This document shows positions 49,401 to 64,000 of a stretch of 64,000 bases of DNA, one piece after another. This DNA comes from Pezicula radicicola (Eukaryota > Ascomycota > Leotiomycetes > Helotiales > Dermateaceae). A program made the position numbers and the translations under genes. The DNA is taken from the NCBI GenBank assembly GCA_003008705.1, contig PDUO01000007.1, positions 1,307,939-1,371,938 of the forward strand, in the 5' to 3' direction. The notes beneath the pieces are model-generated. The model made no database searches, was not told the DNA's origin, and was given only the letters and a program-made list of their open reading frames with translations. Within the stretch, counting starts at the first letter, position 1, and the number at the start of each line of letters is the position of its first letter.

Positions 49401-52400
49401 AATGCAGACAATAAGTCTCTGGCGAAGTTTGCGATTTTCGCAGTCTCTCCTGAGCCCCTAGACAAATAGTTCGAATTGTAGCCGAACGTAGATATCCGGG
49501 CGGTACGCAAAGCAGGTTCAGTAGGGAGCCATCTCTGTGGCCAAAAAAGCGTGAGTTCTTCGTCGAGTGACCATGTCTGCATGCTTCTGCCTTTAAGGCC
49601 GTGGACGAAAACTATGTCCACGGATGGCGACGTACCAACTGGCTCGAATAGTACAGTAAGTCCCAGAGGATTTGTCTGGTGTCTTTGGTCACTGCCACTC
49701 AAAGGCTGAACAGAGGACACCGCAATTTGCGCGGAAGTAGGATCGGTAGACCTCTGCCCTATAGGGTCAGAATGATCTTGTTCCGCTGGCCGTCTTAATA
49801 GACGAACTACACGTTTCTTCAACCCAGTCAGTACAGTTCGGGGAAATCAGGACAGAGACGTGCCATTATGAAAGTACTAGCCACGAGGTGGAATTTTGCT
49901 GCCTAGCCAGTTGTGAGTTGTTTTGAAATCATGGAGTCGTAAAGTCGACATGCTCTCAGGACATGCCAAATCTCAATTTGAGGAGGTGGGATCATGCGAA
50001 TCATGAAGAAGTATTCGACTTACAACAGAGGCGGGGGGGCAAAACCTCTACGCGCTGGACCAGCAATCCATGTAGGCGCTGACAAGAGTCACGACCAACC
50101 ACCGCAGTCACCTGTAGATCTGGAACCAACATGCTGTACATGCCCAACGCCCAGTCGTGGCGCCCGGAAACCAACCCCTGCAACACCTCGGCGGCTAAAA
50201 ATGCGGAGCGTTTCCCTCGACCCGTGGCGCCCGGAAACGAACCCCCGAAAACGCCTCGGCGGCTAAAAATACTGAGCGTTTCCCTCGACCGGCTTTACTT
50301 ATGAACGAAGGAAGCCGCACGATCCAGAAATCCAGGCCAGAAGAGATACGAATATACTTTGATCTCACAATGAAATGGCACAGATAACTGGAAATTTCTC
50401 CCTGGATCCCTTGGTAATTGCTCGTAAGGCACCCGTAGTTTCACTTTACATACCTCTCTAATTGTTCACAGAACTACCATCAGGGAGTCGGGTAATTGAT
50501 GCCAGCATTCAAGGTTCATCCACTTGGGCGCAAACGGTACGAATCGAAGTCCTGCTTTCCGACGGCAACCTCAAATACTTCTTCCTCAAGGTCTCGATGG
50601 GTTGACTCCGCGTAGAAGAAATATTTCGCTGACTTACAACAGTGTGCTTCAGAATGGAGCAAACCAGTGATTGAAGGAGAGTACATGTCTCTCCTGGAGC
50701 TCTATAAGCTGAATCCCGAGGTTGTGCCAAAGCCTCACTGGTGGGGGCAGTCGAGCAGTCGAGCAGTCGAGCAGTCGAGCAGTCGAGCAGTCGAGCAGTC
50801 GAGCAGTCAAGCAGTCAAGCAAACGAGCAACCGAGACCATAACAAATGAAAGAGAGGAAGAGAGTGAGAGAAAGAGAGAAAGTGAGAAAGTGGGAGCGAG
50901 GACTATATAAGTCAAGGAGCACAGGAATGCGCTTTAAACTATGTCCTACTTTTGGATTTTATGGAGAGCAGCAGTGATCTACCAGATCCAGCCATATTTG
51001 GTGCCTGGATCGCTAAAATACACCGTGAAAGTGTATCTCCTACCGGGGAATTTGGATTCCATACACAAAATTACCAGGCGCGTGTTCAACAGCCTATTAG
51101 CTGGGGGTGGAACTGGGCCACATTCTTCACGAAACTACTGATCAACGTCTTTAATATCGAAATTCAAACCACCAGTCCTTCGTCAGAATACCAGGGAGCT
51201 TTCAAAAATCTCGTTGATTACGCGGTTCCTGCGCTCCTCAATCCTCTCCAATCTGACGGTCGGACTTTAAAGCCCTGCCTGGTTCATGGCAACTTGTCGA
51301 AGGGAAACATAGCAACCAGCTTGCCTACCGGTGATCCTCTGATCTTCAGTCCATCCTCTCTTTATGCCCATAACGAATATGAACTTGGAATGTGGCGCCT
51401 GAAGATGGGGAAACTCGACTGGTCCTTTTTCAAGCACTATCTCAAGAACTTTCCCCCAAGCGAACCAGAAGATCAATGGGACGATCGGATTCGTCTATAC
51501 AGCATAAAGTTCAATATTGCGTATATGATTGGCCGGCCCAGCTCATCACCAATCAGAGAGCAGTAAGTTTCTTCCCTTCGTTCCCAAGATTCGTCTCAGT
51601 TCTGATTGCAATAAAGGATTTATGAAGATATGTGTCGTCTTAACGATAAATACCCGCCACCAGCTTCTTGAAAGGTTTGTTCCAGTATATCATTATACCT
51701 ACTTACTTCTGTAAGTCTTAAAAGATAGTCTAGTTCTTACCAAATTGCGATAGATATGCAAGCGACGTGACACACATGAGCGCAACTCGACCTTCGTGAT
51801 TCGGTATGAAGAATGGCAAATAGGCAACACTCTCAGTCATTCTCAGGCTGGAGGATATATATTCGGGAGAGGAGCAGATGACCTGCTTGATGCACCAACA
51901 ACTCAAATCCTGCTGGCGAGATCATCTAGACACTTAAGTAGAAAAAGATGAACAGCCAATATCGTCCATACCCCATTTTTATCGTAATATCATTCGTATC
52001 CTGTTTTTTGGGACTATTCATCCCCAGCGTGGCAAATATTTGTATCAGAACAAAACTCTACTACCAACACCCAAATGCCTCCTTCACATCCACCGTCATC
52101 ACGTGTTTAAACTACAAAACTAAGCAGAATTGATATTCTTAGGATGGCCTTCTTCTGAGATTGGACAAGGTATTTAGTGTCAATGCATCGGCGGCACTAC
52201 ATGTAATGTATGAGTTGATTTTCGTCGCGGCGAGTTCTTTCCTTTCGAGAGATTCGTTGCGTATTGCCGAATCGGTATTATTTCAACCAGTACACTACCT
52301 TTGGACGACCATAGCTCAACCTACAACGCTTCAACCTAGAAACGAATTAGAGGTACTTTCTATTTGAGTCTCGAACGGGGACTTTCGGCGGGATTGCGAA

Positions 52401-55400
52401 ATTGGTAGGCATGCACGTCTTTGAAGCACCGCGTCAAACCTCTGCGGATGCCATCTGCCAATGCTCAGCTGCGCAGTGAAACTCACAGAATATTACCAGC
52501 ACAAAAACCAGCACAAAACCCATCCGGCGGCGCAGCAAGGCAGACACCAGCCACGTCGTCGTGAGGCATTTTTGCAACTGGATGTGGGTGGTACAGGTGG
52601 AGGCAGACCCGCGGTATCCAACCTCCGTCGGGCCCCAGAGGCCCCAGAGAGAGGTAGAGGTAGGTGATGATGCGACGGCGAGCAAGAACCGCGTAGACTG
52701 TACTCAGCTTGTATTAGCTAACACGAAGGGAGTCGCCATCGCAGGTGCTCATGAGCATCGAAACCGCATTGGCAGATCGGGGATGGCAGATCGTCGATCT
52801 ATAACTCGTACAACCGCCGTCTTTCACCTGCAGCGAGGCCGATCAGGCTGGGCTGTGCTGGTGAGGCAGGGGAGAAATGGTAGGAGAGCGCATAGTGAAA
52901 GAGAGAGAGATTCGAGGAAGTCGATGGTAGAGCGAGGAGGGCTCACCTTATACAGCGCTTTTAAGCGGCGTTGGGCCCGTGTACGCGCCTTCCCCAAAGC
53001 AGAGGGTCGCTAAACCCAGGGGGGCAAACAACAGTACTAAGATTATATAAGAAATAATATTTAAACTACTAAAGATATAAGAGTTATAATTATAGTATAA
53101 ATTTTTGATTAAATTAATTAACACTCCCTTAAGTATTGATATATATATACTATTCTAGTTATAATAGCCTATTAGTATAAGGCTTAAAAATGTGTCCTAA
53201 AAAGGGTGTGTATTTACTTCGATAATTAATCTTAAGTTGGTATTTGCTATCTAAATCAGCTTCAATTTCACCCACAAAGGCCCTGGCACCACACTCGAGA
53301 ATTTATTCTGCAACACTGCATCGGGATCCTCTAGCACAAACTGGAATGTCCTCAACAACTCAGGAACAACCTTATAAATCTCCATTAATGCAATATTTTT
53401 CCCTAGGCAAGAGTGAGGCCCATTTCCAAAAGCAAACAGTACCTTATTCATTTCCTTGACTTGCTCCTCGTTTTCTGCCGTAACCAACCACCTCTCAGGC
53501 TTAAAAGTGTCAACATCTTCTCCAAAACAAGATCTGTTTCGATGAAGAACACAAGGGGCAGCACCAACAATAGTCCCTGCGGGAATGAACTTTCCACAGA
53601 TAGTTGCGCCAGGTGACGGGACAATACGCTCTGGGACGAACCGGACAACGAGAAATAGACGGAAAGTTTCTTTGATACACGCATCCAGATAAGATAGCTT
53701 TCGGGTCGCAGCATAGGTTGTTGGGCTAGAAAGAGATGCGATTTCTTTCCGGAGTTCTGCGTAACAGGCGGGATTCTTCATCAAGAAATAAAGAACTGCC
53801 GTAAGACTAGTGGCTGTTGTTTGTCCGCCTGCAAAAATCATACCAAGCCCCAGACTAGTGATTTCTCGATCGGTTACAATGTCTGGATTCATTTGTTGGG
53901 AGTCTAGGAATCTATCTAGGAGATCCTTTGGGCTATCGGATGAAACTGAGGTTGGTGTTTCTGACTCTCGCCGTTCTCTATGAGCAGCTTCGTGTGCGAG
54001 TACAAAGGGGATCGCAGAGTTGGATGTCTTGATGTAGCCATGCTTATCGAGCCACATACGGATGGGATTCTTTCCAAAGAGCTTATCCAACCAAGGCATT
54101 TGACCAACCTGTGATGCATGTTAGACTATGAAACCCAAGGTCGAGTCAACGACTACAAAAAAAAAGGAAGCTTACTATAATGGAATACTCCATTTTAACT
54201 CTCAATGGCTCGATAATTCTCCAGACATCTTTCCCTCCTTCGATAAAGCCTTGTCTCTGACCAAATGTTATCAGGCCCATAACATCCCAAGCAAAATACT
54301 CAAACCATTCTGTTAGGTTGATGAGCTCTCCATTCTCTGATCTCTGTTGTAGTGCATGAAGGAGGACGGAGATTGTGTCATCGATGTATGGTTCATAGTT
54401 GATGACAGCTGGCATAGTAAATGCTGGACTGATGGCCTTTCGGAGATTGGCGTGCCATGTTTGATCGAGACTCGCGAATAGGGTATTCTGGGGGACTCCT
54501 TTAATCGTGGCTTGGCTTACTTTGTGGTGATCTGACTTTGAACCCGTCATCCTTGTAAGATATTTGACATCAAGAAAGCACACGGTGGAATCTTACTTTC
54601 AAGAAGTTCTGCTGGACACCATAAATATCCCTTATTGCTTGAGGATCCGAGAATGAAAGCAGATTAGGGCCAAGTCGTATTGTGTTGCCATATGTCTGGT
54701 GGAGGTCTTCTAAAGACCGGCCGTACTTGGTAGACCATGTATTCCAAACCCTCCAGGCGTTTGTGGAAGAGGCCAAAAAAGGACCTGGGTAGACATTTAG
54801 TGGATTGTGCCATCTGGCATACAAGAAATGAAGAATAAGTGCTATGAAGAGAAGACAAGCCCAGCAATTTACTAGCGTACAGAAAATATCTTCCAACATC
54901 TTGAAGTCTTAGCAGGATAGAGGGATATGTAGTTGAACACGGGTGAGATAGAGATTTTGTAGCGACTTATCTAAATACTAATATGTATTCTCTGTATAGA
55001 ACTACTTCGGATGTAGGCCATAGTAGGTGCTTGCATAGTGTATAGAGGTAAACCTTCTGTTTACAATTTACTTTATCCATTCTCTTGTATATTGGCCAAC
55101 ACTTGGGGCTATAGGGACGTGCATTAAGTTATCAATTAAACGAAGCAGTTCTAACTAATAAACTTCCGGTATTTACCTTCGACTCTCGGGACGCATTGAG
55201 CGGCCGTAGACGAGCAGACTGTTAAATCCTTGATGCAGTAGCTACTTCGTACTGGCCCAAATAAACCCTATTTCTGTCCAATCGCAACTAGCCAGTTATA
55301 GCTGAAAACGGTGCATCCCCATTGACTAATTAGTTAATTACCCCGGTTTAGCTCAAACGTGAATAAGGTTTATTTCGGCCAGTACGAAACAAGGGAAAGG

Positions 55401-58400
55401 ATACATGGCCGAACAAACATTATCTCTGAGCGTTTAGCCCAATTCTTGGATAAAGGTTGTATAAATGACTATGATACGAAATCTAATTAAGGTAGCTTTG
55501 CCTTCTATCTACTATTAACTAGTTTGCGTTTCGACGGAAATACAAGTTAAAAATTTGTTTAAACTCTCTCCTTCCCTCCCCTTCCCACCCCCCCTTAAAT
55601 AACCCTTTTTTTTAACGTTCTATGATTTTATGTGTATTAAAACTCTATGTGGTATAGAAGGTTTTTTTTTACCCTTCTGGGTATCTTTTTCCGTGCTCGA
55701 TTTCTTGACTTGGGTAACTTCTACTTTAAAACATTGCTTTCTCCCTAATGTATATTGTACATGATGAATAATATCGAATCAAAAGAACACAAGCACCACA
55801 ATGGGTTCCTTCAAGAAAAGTGTCGCCTGCTTTACGCCCACTCTAGAATCCATTTCTGAGCTACAAAAAGACCTATTTCAAAACTACAGCCACATCCCTC
55901 AGGCCCGTATTATTCCTCATATTCTAGCAGTAGTACGACAGCCCATTATCCTACCTATTAGCCATTTTACTAACAACTTCTATAGCGAGACCGAGTCTGG
56001 GAAATGCACGCCTATCCTTGCATCGGTCAATTACGCTTCATCGACCTCAGCCTCTGCTATTTCCCTTCTTATCCCTCCGTGCTCTCGCGTCTAAAGAACG
56101 GCGCCTCATACCTTGACCTTGGCTGTTGTGTGGGACAGGATATTCGAAAACTCGTGCATGATGGCGCGCTACCCACACAGCTCTGGGGTGCAGAAGTGGT
56201 CCCTGAGTTTATCTCGGCCGGTTATAAGCTCTTTTGTGACGAAGCCACCTTACATGCACATTTTATGAAGGCAGATATATTTGAGGCAGGGGGGCCGTTG
56301 AAGGAACTCGAAAATAAAATTGATGTAGTCCATTTGGGACGGTTCCTGCATTTGTTTGATTGGGAAGGGCAAAGAAGGGTTTGTGAGAGGATTGTGAGAA
56401 TCTTGAAAAAGGAAAAGGGAGTGATGATCTTGGGACAGCAGGCAGGAGGCTCAGATCCGGGACTTCGTTTTGAAGGAACCTCATATTGTATGTATATGCA
56501 CACTAGAGTAAGTTTTGAGAAGTTGTGGAAGGAGGTTGGGGACGCTACTGGGAGTGAGTGGAGGGTCGTGGCAAGTCTGGATGGTGGACTGGGAGTTGTT
56601 GAGAGGCAGTGGAGCGCTCCCATGGGTGCAGACGATCAAATGGGCGTTGTCGAGGCCCCAAAAATGTGGGCTGACACTAATACAAAGATACTTAGATTTG
56701 AGGTAGAGAGGGTGAATTAAGGATAGCTATGAGAGCCATGGTGGCTTTAGTGTCGTCGCCTTCAATACATTTATTTACTTTTCCCCGCCCTCCCGCATCA
56801 TATGTTATTTTACCACTTATGTGGCACTAAATTAGATTCTCGTTATATTCTTTATGTAAGATCTCACTGGCCATGGATTGCTAGAAAAGTTTATAGAGCT
56901 AGGCATACGATTAGAAGGGGGTACTGTAAAGTGCACATCGTCTATCGGGCCTCTCGAGTTGAGACAATACTCGTTTGCAATTCGCAAAATATACAGAATG
57001 AGGTTCATAAGAGATCATCGGTATATGTCGGTGTTGATTGGCATTTTATCGATATTGAGTCTGGGGAGCTTGAATGATATAAACATGGTGCTGAGGGAGC
57101 TGAGAAGGACCAGCTCTATTTGCCTTTAAATCTTTTTGTCATCCAGTCGTAAGTCATTTCTATAGGTGAGACGACCGAAGGCTTTCCTGGCACACCGATC
57201 CGGATCCTTACCTCTGTGGGAATGACATTTTCTATAAATTTGGTATTTTCGAATTATCTTCGTAAGCACTCGCTTACTTGCACTGATTGTAATGCTAAAC
57301 CACGAATTCTATCTATCTTTCAGCCATTTGTAAGACACAACTGACAATGAAAACTCGCGGATGATAAGGAGAGCCACCTTGGTGTGATGATACTGGCGGA
57401 CGAGAATTCTGCTATCCACGTGAGCCCATTCATACTCCGGGTTGATGTTTACGCATATTCTTTAGGCTCGTTGACAAATCGCTGGAAGTGAGCAAAGTTG
57501 TCCTTGTCTACACTGGCGATAAAGGGCGAAGCAATGTCGAGCACGGAAATCATATTTTGGAAGTTCAATAGTTCAATGAAGGGAGAAGTGCTTTCCTTAA
57601 CTTTCCTATATAGTAAAGTCACCTATCTTACAACTGGTGTATACCTTACAAACAGGCCTGGCTTCACCCAAAGTCCTCTCATCATATTGTCAGCCTCCCA
57701 ATCCACATCCGCGCTTAGCAGTTCCATGTCGAAATGCCAAACAATCTTACTTAAGATAAGCCTCATTTCGAGGTATGCCAAATTGAGGCCCAAGCAAGCT
57801 CTTGGTCCAACCGAGAATGGCTGACTCGCGTTCTTCACATCGTCTCGATATATGGGGTCATAGAACTCGTGTGTCTTAGGTAACCAGCGCTCCGGATGCC
57901 ACATTTTCGCGTCGTGGAAGTTGCGTTCGTCGTGGCAAATTGCCCACGCAGTTGTGGAGACCACGGTGCCTTTGGGCACAGAATGTCCATCTACTATTGC
58001 CCCGGGACTGACGCGGTGGAGTCCCGCTGGCACTGGAGGGTACAGACGAAGACCTTCTTCGATGACACTGAGAAGATACGGCAAGCTTTGTGTGGAGTCA
58101 GCGTTGATTTGTGCAGACGTGGAGAACACGGTCCGCACTTCGTCGACGAGTCTGTGGAGACTTGAAGGATTGTTTAAAAGGAACCAGGTCACACCTAAGA
58201 CCAGATTTCTGTCAGTATCAAGGCTATTCCAGGATCCATTGTGTATCTTACCTAGGAGGGAAGTCGCTGTCGTTTCTGATCCCGCGATGATGAAGACATT
58301 TGCTTGGGCCGCCAGAAACTCGGGGGTGTGCACAAGCGACGAATTGGCCTTCTCGTTGAGTATCCAAGAAAAGAAATCATGCCCATCACTCTTCGCCATC

Positions 58401-61400
58401 CGTCGAAGCATCTTCTGGCGACTGTCTTGAAAAAGCTGGGTGCGCACCTCGAGAATTCCCTGCGGCCGGATGAGACGTGGGAACAGTTTCAACAATGGGA
58501 CACGTCGGAAGACATCGATGAGTGAACCAGCACGTATGGTCGTACCACTAAATGACCTGGGCATTAGTATTTCTCGAGGAAGTGCCAAAAGCAAATTCGA
58601 CTTGAGTACACATCAGACCTCAGAATGAATACATCAGAGAAATGAGAAATGGGAGCTGGCTATCAGAGGTCAGAAATCAATGAACGACAGATTCTTACAT
58701 CGCGTCAAGCAATGGACTTCCCTTGGTGCCTTCCATTGCCCCAAAGGGCTCTCTAAAAGCGAGATGTCCAATAATATCAAAGGTAAGGCAACTGTACCAC
58801 TGCTTCTGTTAGGATTGAGCCTGGGGGATATTTGCATACTTACTTGTGTTGCGTTTATTCCACCATCGGTATCACCTAGCTCGGTGGTTCTCTGGATCCA
58901 AAAATCAACATATTGCAACACAGCATCTGCTTGAAGCTTTAATTCCTTGGTTGAGAAAGCATATGAAAACATTTTTCTTAGCTCTCGATGTTTCACCGGA
59001 TCCGGCTCCGCAACCACGCCTTGAATCACTTCCGGGCTTGACTTGTAGAAATTTCCCTTGAGAAAACTCGCTTCACCTTGCTTGGTATGACCATAGATGT
59101 CTTGAATACTTTGCGTTGTCGCGAAGTCTCTGTATTACTATTAGCAAATCTTTCCTGCATTCACAAGCATTTTGGGCTTGATTACAGGTCGTTAGGCGCA
59201 ATGCGAATGACACTTCCGTACTTTTGATGCAGACGGTCGATGATGAAAGGATATCTCCCACCGGTCCTGAGCGTGGTGAGAACAAGAAACTTGGAAGTGA
59301 ACCTCGTTACCTACCACGCAAATGCATACCAAGTGTTCGATATGGCGGCATACCATGGTCCTGGAAATTTGGCCAAAGGATGAAAGTACAGGTTGAAGAT
59401 CACACGAGCGGTCACGTAGGATATTCCCTGCTTTGATTAGTTCTGAGGAGTGCATGAAAAGAAGCTTACGATACCAAAGCAAAGATAACTGCAACTACAT
59501 AAAGATAATCTAGTTCCGAGATTTTGGGACTCATAGTGTAGAGATATTCAGTTGAGATGAGATGGGAATGATAGTCAAAATGAAGAGGACTACCTCTATC
59601 TCATGAAAGGGTTAATCGTTGTAGTTAATATAGAGGCTACTAGTTGTAAATCTCTATATTCTGATAAAATTAATATATATCTAAGTATATTTTCTATAGT
59701 TACTTTTATTTACTTTATACTTAAAAGGTAAACTTATAATCTTATTTATTTTATACTTTTATTTAACTTTTATAAAAAAAAGTATATTATCTTATTAAGT
59801 TTATATACTTAGAAATAAAAATAAATAATATTAATTTAAAAAGATTATAATAAGCTTTTTATACTTAAAATATCTAGGATTAAAAAAAAAATCTTTTATA
59901 AGCTTAAAAAGGTTTATTTATAAATCTTAAAATATTACTTTTTAATATAATAAATATAAAGAAAGTTAATACTCTAATAACTATATTTTAGGAAAACTTC
60001 TAAAATATAGTCTTAGACTTTAAACTAATTATTGGTAATAAAAGTCAATATCGGCTAGTACTCCGAGAACACTGGCGCTTCCTTTTATATATCCACCTGT
60101 AACGACTCCAGGATCAGGAGGAATTAACAAATTTTTAAGACAAAAAATGTCGCCAATTGCTACCACAACAAAATTTATGACAGAGAAGCAAGATCAGAAA
60201 GTGGTGGAGTGGAGTGGTGATGAGTACCATAAGAATAGCGATCTACAATACCAATATGGGGTATCGTTGCTCGATACAATCACCCTGAAAGGGAATGAGT
60301 ATGTCTTCTCTGTAACTGCTTGGAATTGTATCACAACTCTCTCGAAAGTCCTTATATATTCATCTTTTCTCACCCTCACGGAACATATCCGTTCTAAACA
60401 CGGCAGTCAACTGTTAATCAATGCTGACTAGATCATAGGCTACTGCTCGACGCAGGATGTGGCAGTGGGCGTATCACGAATGAGATTCTCAAACGCTTAC
60501 CCGACGGCGGTATCATTGGGGTCGACATTTCCAATGACCAGCTACAAATGGCACGACGAGAAGTTCAGCCACTCGCTAACCAGGAGGTCGAGTTCATCTG
60601 CGACTCGATTTTAGACCTGGATATGCGAACTTTGCAGCAGCATCTCCCCACCAAATCGAAATTGCGACAGAAGGTGGATATTATCTACAGCAACATGTGC
60701 GTTCACTTCATCCATGATCGAAGCAGATTGTACAAGAACTTTGCCTCGATGTTAGTTCCTGGCGGATTTATAAAACTCCAATTCTCGCTTCGTCCTGCCC
60801 ATCCAGGCATTCTCAACCTAACTTCGATGCTGAAATCCACGCCGTATAACAAGTACAATGTGAATATGGCAGCATTTGATGTTCAATCCGTTGATGAGGC
60901 GACAAATCGCAAGGCGTTGGAGGAAGCGGGTTTCGTGGATTTGGACATCAAGTTAGTCACCCATATACCAACTGCGAAAGAAAGAGAAAATATTCAAAGC
61001 CTCTTGGAAAGGACAGTGGTGAAGGTCGTTGCAGATGTTTTGCCGATAGAGCTTCGCAAGAATTGGGAGGATGCGGCCAGGGAAAATCTGAACCCAAAGG
61101 GACATTTCGTGCATGAATTCTTGAATATCACGGCTCTCATGCCACGAGCATGAGAAGTTTTCGTTGAGTTTCATTTGTATGTGGTGTCTAGTGGTTAGTC
61201 ATTTTCAAGCATTACTATAGATCTAGTAGTGAAAAATTCATGTTTCCAGCGAGGCTCTTAATTTACTATTTGGAGCACATCTGAAGCAGGTGTGCTTTCA
61301 AAAAGATGCAACCGGAAAGAAGTTTGACACGAAGTTGTAGGCAACAACATCAACAACAGCCAAGTGTTTGTTTAAAGTAAACGAAATCATTGAAAGCGCC

Positions 61401-64000
61401 GAATCCGCCTATAGGACCTCGTACGTCGGCCGGGCTTTCTGTGCACGCTATGCCTCGCTTACGACTTAACCAAAACCCCTTAAAAATATAGAAAACCTAA
61501 CTATCAATACATTAAATAATATACCTTAAACAAACCCTAACTAACGTTTTAATTCTAAGCCACGAACACTAACCTTTATTGTATGTATTAAGAAGTTGAT
61601 TTGAACTTTGCAACTTTCGAGGTTTAAGTCGTAAGCGAGAGGTTGCGCGGTTGTAGGTGCGTGCTAAGGCCCGGCCACCAGAGGTGCCATGGTCCTATAC
61701 TGTGTTTTCAAATTAGAAACTGTATTTACATAAATTAAAGATAAGAAACCCTGCTACACAAAAAAAAAAAAAAACCAGAAATTATAATAGTCGGACCCAC
61801 CTTCTACTGCGCTGTCTCTTGTAGACAGCGCAGTAGAAGGTGGGTCCGACTATTAAAGCATATCAAACGCCGAAATGCCGAGCGATTTGACTTTGATTCG
61901 ATTTTTTTTAGACTTTTGTTCGGATTTCGTGTTTCTGAATAACCTCAGAAGTTGAGGTAAAGGCTTTTCAGCCAAGAGAGTCAATTTGAAGTTGCACTTA
62001 GGGTTAGGGTTACCCTAAGCCAGAGAGAGATGACTGCAAGCAGTAGAGTAGTGTGATAGCCGACGAAATTCTGGTTTTGGATGGATGTGCTTAGAATATG
62101 AAAACTCAGAGATAAGGTTATTCTAATAATTTTAAGTGGCGCCACAATAATAAAGTAATTCTGGGATTACAATCATTGTGACTGTTGTGGATAACGGCAG
62201 ACACGATTACTGCAGACTATGAGTTACTCTTCCAATGTCTCTGCAAGAAATTATATATGATTATTTCTTTTATACAATCATTTTGTGCACAATCACGGGG
62301 AACCGGCATTCATACTCTGAATACCGAAGAAGAGAGCGTAAAGACAACTAGTTTTCTGTATAGAATCACCACTAGAAGAGTATTTCTTAAAAGAAATCAT
62401 CACAACTCTTTCTTATAACAAGTGATTCATTGCGATCTTAGGTTTGTAGACAGCAAGCCACAATCAAATCAGCATCCTTTTCTCTGTGACAGAACATGAT
62501 AGCAGAGCAATTACGATAACGAGTTAAGTCGACACTCTTCCCTTCATAGCATACGCAATAATCGGGGACAGAGAGACTTAAAAGCATAAGAGTCATGATT
62601 ATTACTTTTCGATGTAAATTATTATCGCTACGATAGAGGAAACGACAAAGAAATATACTATGGCAACGATGAGAAATGGAAGAGATTGGTGGTGATGGAG
62701 ATTTAAGGAAATTTATGTGGACCTATTGAATAGGAAGATGGGACCAGAGACAAACTTCAGAGGCAGCGTTTAGGGGAAAATGGAGGACTCGAGGAGTAGC
62801 TAGGATTCTGGTCCAAGATATTTCTCTTAATAAAACATCGGTAGCATTGCAATAGACGTTAATATATTTGAAGAGAAGGATGTAGTACTATAGATAACAA
62901 ACTGACCATATGCGTTGAAATATCTGACAAGCTTATGCTGATGTCTTGGTCCTTCTCTTGATCAACACTTCGGCCTTTCTATCCACACCAACAGTGGTAT
63001 TGAAGTATTGATTCTCAGGTCTCTTAGTCCCCGGAAGAAGCTGAATATCATAATTCAGCAATAGATGAACAATTATAATCTTGATTTCGATCGCTGCAAA
63101 GAACCTGCCTGGGCAAGAGTCTCTGCCGTGTCCACTGACATCCTTCAGCGTCAGCATTTCTTATCATGATCAAGAGTAGGATAGAGCGCAAGTGCGACTA
63201 CTCTCGAGGAAGAGTATAGGGAAGCAGAAAGGTCTGTGCAATGACTTAGAGGGGATTCCATACAACGTGATGTGATCATTTCCAGTACTCGCAAAGAGAA
63301 ACTTGTTCGGAACGCCCTCTTGAGCCCTACGAGTACTATATCTGAAACCTTGAAAACCATTACTTTCTCCCATATGTGTAGCTTCGTGTGAGAATGCAGT
63401 GTGAGTGCCTATTGGCAACACTCGATTATCCTCAAGAAGAATTGGGCTGGTGACAACACGTCTCATATCAACTACAATCTTGTGTCAGTCAAACGATATT
63501 TAACCCATTACACATTTGGACTTACTTAGGTACATTGGGTTTAGCCTCATAGACTCCCTGATGAAGCTGTCCATTTTATCAAGCTTTTCTATCGCTGCCT
63601 TCGGCTGAGCCATGGTTTCTGATGGATCCATCATTGATTCGATTTCTTCTCTGAGTGGTGCTACATATTCTGGGTATGCTGCTAAGTCATAGATCACGTT
63701 TGTTACTGCATGAGCAACCGTGTCCATGCTGGCGAAAGCGGCCCGTAATTGAATCCTCGCAAGCAACTTTACATCATCCGCTTTTCTTGTCCCCAAGCGC
63801 TCCTGCACCCATCTAAATAAAGTCTTCTGTGTCTTTGGGTTTTCCAAATTATCTTCCATTGCACATTCTTTGTCTTCAAACTTCACTCTATGACCCTTCG
63901 ATCTATGTCGCATTTGTTGCGCAACCATGGGCCGGATCTTCTCTTCAATCATCGTTCTCCGATTATTTAGTTTCAAGAACCGGAAAAGAAGTGGATGCAC

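Overview
The window looks like nuclear DNA of a filamentous ascomycete (Pezizomycotina, perhaps Leotiomycetes). Genes run singly on both strands and are split by short GT-AG introns, mostly 44-120 bp, with CTAAC/CTGAC-like branch sites. The families are fungal: Pob3, Cet1, Tho1/SARNP, Zn2Cys6 regulator, 2EXR proteins, SUR7/PalI membrane protein, NACHT-WD40 receptor and many P450s. Between genes lie AT-rich tracts, small inverted-repeat elements and decayed genes. The lineage is an inference; no marker search was possible. I found no tRNA, rRNA or CRISPR array. Exon joins were built by hand from splice motifs, frame and family resemblance.

Layout. 0-7 kb: a Tho1-like mRNP protein, a degenerate CCCH zinc-finger remnant, an alpha/beta-hydrolase pseudogene and a trichodiene-oxygenase-like P450 with a one-base frameshift. 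8-15 kb: a double zinc-knuckle protein with a decayed partial copy about 1 kb away, a coiled-coil protein, an unresolved small gene and a four-exon 209-residue membrane protein. 15-24 kb: conserved housekeeping genes POB3 (FACT histone chaperone, with a GC-AG intron) and CET1 (RNA triphosphatase of the capping enzyme), then a 2EXR protein. 25-35 kb: a zinc-independent MDR oxidoreductase, a 576-bp TA-flanked terminal-inverted-repeat element beside a decayed Ser/Thr-rich gene, a SUR7/PalI-like protein, a second 2EXR protein and a cupin dioxygenase. 35-43 kb: a Zn2Cys6 regulator broken in a homopolymer, RPS28, truncated LamB/YcsF and class-III aminotransferase fragments, and an intact XanA-like 2-oxoglutarate dioxygenase. 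These look like remains of an eroded catabolic locus.

44-52 kb: a large NLR-type gene (SesB-like alpha/beta hydrolase, NACHT, WD40), then a fructosamine-kinase-family gene whose catalytic and metal-binding aspartates are both replaced and whose likely third intron holds an 8-bp microsatellite.

53-64 kb: three P450s (pisatin-demethylase-like, CYP65-like and ent-kaurene-oxidase-like) alternate with two SAM methyltransferases in divergent pairs. No backbone synthase is present, so this is probably the tailoring half of a secondary-metabolite cluster that continues past position 64000. Small inverted-repeat elements and a perfect 33-bp-arm hairpin lie in its spacers.
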